Assembly (NCBI GenBank): GCA_964464375.1
Contig: CAYXFU010000014.1
Coordinates: 22,717-86,716 of the forward strand
Origin: CAIOZA01 sp964464375
Lineage (GTDB): Bacteria; Bacteroidota; Ignavibacteria; Kapaibacteriales; UBA2268
DNA length: 64,000 nt
Direction: 5' to 3'
Shown piece after piece: positions 61,739 through 64,000 of this stretch (within the stretch, counting starts at the first letter, position 1; the number at the start of each line of letters is the position of its first letter). The notes under the pieces are model-generated. The model ran no database searches, had not been told where the DNA came from, and was given only the letters and a program-made list of their open reading frames with translations. The position numbers and the translations under genes are program-made.

Positions 61739-63799
61739 ATGAAAAAGAACAAAATAATTCCGTTTTTAGCAGGTATATTTGGCTATGTAATTATCATGCT
61801 ATTAATTTCAGGATATGGGAATGTTAAAAATCACCCATCAATAAATGACTATATTGTTGAAGCTTTTCTAAAGGATTATAACAAAGGTGCACTAAGTATA
61901 GATAAATTTAAAAACTATATTTTTGCTTTCGAAATGGATAAATTGGAAGGTATTGGAGTAACAGCTCCAGGCTTAACTACTTGCGTTGAAGGTACTATGA
62001 AACTTGATGCATTAGGATGGATTAAGCATGGAGGTTATTCTGCTGATGAACCGGAAGGACCGGCTTCACTGAGACATTTCTATGATCCAACTCAACCACA
62101 GTTCCACAGATATTTAACTGATAAAACGAATGCAACTTTACTAGGAGCTATTCAAGCCTGGTATCCAAATCCATATATTGATGATGTTGAATGGGCTCTT
62201 GGTAGCGACAATCCCCGCAATGGTGTAGAAGAACATAAATATACCTGGACAATAGGAAAGAAAAATATAGAAGATGCTCTAAAGGAACCAGATAAAGAAA
62301 AGAGAAAAAAATTAATGGCATCTGCATATAGATCTTTAGGAGAAACATTACATATGATTGCTGACCACGGCTGTCCTCCTCATGTTAGAAACGATGCACA
62401 TCCTTCGCCATTTTGGTATTATAATAATTTTATCGGCAATCCTGATCCTTATGAAGAATATATGGCAATTATAGCAAAAGATTCCCAAGGTGAGTTTGAT
62501 GAATTTAAAAAGGGGTCTGTAGATAATACTCTTAAAGGACAGGTTAATAAAGCAAAAACGGCCTTTGACATTGCTGAGAGTTTAGCTGTTTTTACTAATA
62601 AATATTTCTTCACTAATGAAACTATTTCTGGTACTGACTGGAAAGGCAACAAAGTAAATCAAATTACTCATAAGGAATGGACTTATTCTTCCCCAAAACT
62701 TGAAAATATGGAATATAATGAAAGCACATATTATTATCATTCCAATGTTGGTTGGAATGATGTTTTACATTGCTCAGATTTGCATTATTTCGCAAAAGTT
62801 ATTCCTTATAGGTCATATCCTTATATCGATAAGGAGTGCGTTAAATCACAGGCAAAAGTATTAGTTCCTTCAATTATTGAATCCGGCAAAGAAGTTATTA
62901 AACTATTTATCCCAGCACTTTCTGTCGAAATTACAGAAGCTAAAGCCGGAAAAAGCTTAATAGGTAAAATTGTACACACTAAAGATGATGAATATAAAAA
63001 TCAAATCATGTATAATGGCTTAGTTACATTAAGAAGATTAGGTTCTAATTTCAAGGAAAAAGAAACAATTGAAATCCAAGCTAAAGATGGATTATTTGAA
63101 AAATCAAATTTAGTTGCCGAGGAAGGCGATCAATTCACTGCAGAAATTGAGTTTGGTGGTATCTATGTTAAGTCCAAAGAATTTAAATCTGATGCTCAAA
63201 CTTTCAGTTATACCAGAATATCTTTCAGCATGCGTATAGATGGAGCTATTGAGTATTCATCAAGCGGATATATTGATAATAATTATAGCTTTAATGTATC
63301 AATAGGAAACAATTTTGGAGTGATACCATTAGCAGATCCGGTTAAATGGTCTGGAAATTCATTTTCAATGAGCTGCTCACATACCTGGAAAAAAACAGAT
63401 GCAACTGAGAATAGTAATAGTACTCAATCATTCAATGGAAGTGTCAAAACAGTGGGTGGTATTCTTTATGCTTCTGGTTCCGGATCTTGTAATTATTCCA
63501 CCTCTGAAAATTCAGTAGATGCATATGGTCGAAAGATAATTACAAGAAAAGTTGGTTCTTATCAATTCACTTTTGCCGATGTGCCTGATGGAAGAAGTGA
63601 TAAAACAAGTTTTACAAAATTGTATTTCAACTGGGACAATGGTAAACCTGTAACTCCTGCAATGGGTACTATTTCAAAATATGAAGAAACAACTACAACT
63701 GAAATTATTGATACAAAAGAGAAGTCAAGTGGTAAAGCTACAATGAAATCACTTGATCAGACAAAATATGGCTGGGTACATATAACCTTTGATTTATAA
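61739..63799 (+). CDS. Exported zinc-dependent phospholipase C-like protein
   Basis: The 686-residue protein has a signal anchor (IIPFLAGIFGYVIIMLLISG). In the first 400 residues the motifs of the helical zinc phospholipase C/S1-P1 nuclease fold appear in order: GWIKHGGYSADEPEGP with RHFYDP just after, WTIGKK, SLGETLHMIADHGCPPHVRN with D-A-H-P following, and later DLHYFAKVI. Histidines and aspartates in these blocks would bind zinc. The rest is beta-rich and Ser/Thr/Asn-rich, with no T9SS tail (ends YGWVHITFDL). It is preceded by a small exported partner in the same operon. Lipid or nucleic-acid hydrolysis is inferred from the fold motifs only. Confidence 0.7.
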   Translation: MKKNKIIPFLAGIFGYVIIMLLISGYGNVKNHPSINDYIVEAFLKDYNKGALSIDKFKNYIFAFEMDKLEGIGVTAPGLTTCVEGTMKLDALGWIKHGGYSADEPEGPASLRHFYDPTQPQFHRYLTDKTNATLLGAIQAWYPNPYIDDVEWALGSDNPRNGVEEHKYTWTIGKKNIEDALKEPDKEKRKKLMASAYRSLGETLHMIADHGCPPHVRNDAHPSPFWYYNNFIGNPDPYEEYMAIIAKDSQGEFDEFKKGSVDNTLKGQVNKAKTAFDIAESLAVFTNKYFFTNETISGTDWKGNKVNQITHKEWTYSSPKLENMEYNESTYYYHSNVGWNDVLHCSDLHYFAKVIPYRSYPYIDKECVKSQAKVLVPSIIESGKEVIKLFIPALSVEITEAKAGKSLIGKIVHTKDDEYKNQIMYNGLVTLRRLGSNFKEKETIEIQAKDGLFEKSNLVAEEGDQFTAEIEFGGIYVKSKEFKSDAQTFSYTRISFSMRIDGAIEYSSSGYIDNNYSFNVSIGNNFGVIPLADPVKWSGNSFSMSCSHTWKKTDATENSNSTQSFNGSVKTVGGILYASGSGSCNYSTSENSVDAYGRKIITRKVGSYQFTFADVPDGRSDKTSFTKLYFNWDNGKPVTPAMGTISKYEETTTTEIIDTKEKSSGKATMKSLDQTKYGWVHITFDL

Positions 63800-63826
63800 A
63801 ATATAACCGGGCAGTCTCAATTTGCA

Positions 63827-63866
63827 GTGAACCCCAAAAGTCAGAAAACAAACTTCTGGGGTTCAC
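63827..63866 (+). terminator. Strong inverted repeat after the phospholipase-like gene
   Basis: GTGAACCCCAAAAGTC faces AACTTCTGGGGTTCAC around about 9 bases, 27 bases past the stop. Like the terminator at 42172 it is preceded by a GTCTCA sequence, and the two share GTGxACCCCAAAAG. It lacks a T tract immediately after, so it may be a dispersed element acting as a transcript end. Confidence 0.65.
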
Positions 63867-63923
63867 TACTCAAAATGATTGCCTTTTTTTTATTACAGAA
63901 ATCGAACAAAAAAAATTGCAAAA

Positions 63924-63950
63924 CGGGGACAAATCGTTAAATACATAGTT
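63924..63950. repeat. 'AAATCGTTAAATACAT' repeat, copy 4
   Basis: CGGGGACAAATCGTTAAATA then CATAGTT near the window end; same core as the copies at 57314, 57851 and 59443. Confidence 0.65.
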
Positions 63951-64000
63951 CTCTCTGAAAAAGTCAATTTTCAAATTGAAGGAGAAAGGATCTGACAAAT

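Overview
The window looks like a low-GC (by eye about 35-38 %) draft contig from an uncultured member of the Bacteroidota/Chlorobi (FCB) superphylum, plausibly an Ignavibacteria/Kapabacteria-type lineage; the exact phylum cannot be fixed by reading. Grounds are about a dozen secreted proteins ending in a Type IX secretion (T9SS) C-terminal domain with the 'YPNP ... G(V/I)YF ... (K/I)(L/I)(I/V)K/R' signature, a menaquinone methyltransferase, a TonB-dependent receptor and AT-rich intergenic DNA. A run of exactly 100 N marks a scaffold join. No T9SS machinery, integrase, transposase, rRNA, tRNA or CRISPR was seen.

Layout. 1-7.9 kb: Omp28-like thioredoxin-fold protein (cut by the window edge), panB, a small haem-like lipoprotein, a HicAB pair, a lipoprotein, then a minus-strand set (T9SS propeller, cyclophilin, anchored methyltransferase) and menG. 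8-16.7 kb: a TPR-PAS-GAF sensor without a kinase, a relic T9SS domain, a T9SS protein with one intact and one dead cysteine-peptidase-like repeat, a membrane protein and a DUF971 protein. 17-31 kb: five large T9SS proteins (three sortilin/BNR-type propellers, an arylsulfotransferase-like protein with Fn3 repeats, a VWA protein cut by the gap) and truA. 31.5-42 kb: a fused DNA methyltransferase-nuclease, a propeller, a truncated LolC/E-type permease, a Tricorn-like protease, a small T9SS protein carrying inserted palindromes, and an Old Yellow Enzyme. 42-49 kb: an apparent vitamin B12 acquisition operon on the minus strand, headed by a cobalamin riboswitch and encoding a T9SS propeller, a BtuB-like receptor, a T9SS surface protein and a BtuG-like propeller lipoprotein. 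49-64 kb: a DsbD N-domain protein, Mrr, GC-rich guaA followed by two further copies of the guaA 3' end that bracket toxin-antitoxin cassettes, an SBBP T9SS protein, DUF4405, SDR/DUF2867, a POT-type transporter and a zinc-phospholipase-C-like protein.

Three themes stand out. First, the guaA 3' end is repeated at 53440 and 55251, each copy closing a block that holds toxin-antitoxin genes or their remnants; this is what repeated integration at an attachment site leaves behind. Second, the riboswitch ties four exported or outer-membrane genes into one B12 system. Third, the intergenic DNA is full of dispersed palindromic repeats of several families, some of which have entered genes: they sit in frame inside T9SS domains, lie between the riboswitch and its operon, supply a start codon, and border a truncated permease gene and the assembly gap.

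All calls rest on reading motifs and repeats by eye; no alignment, profile or folding program was run.
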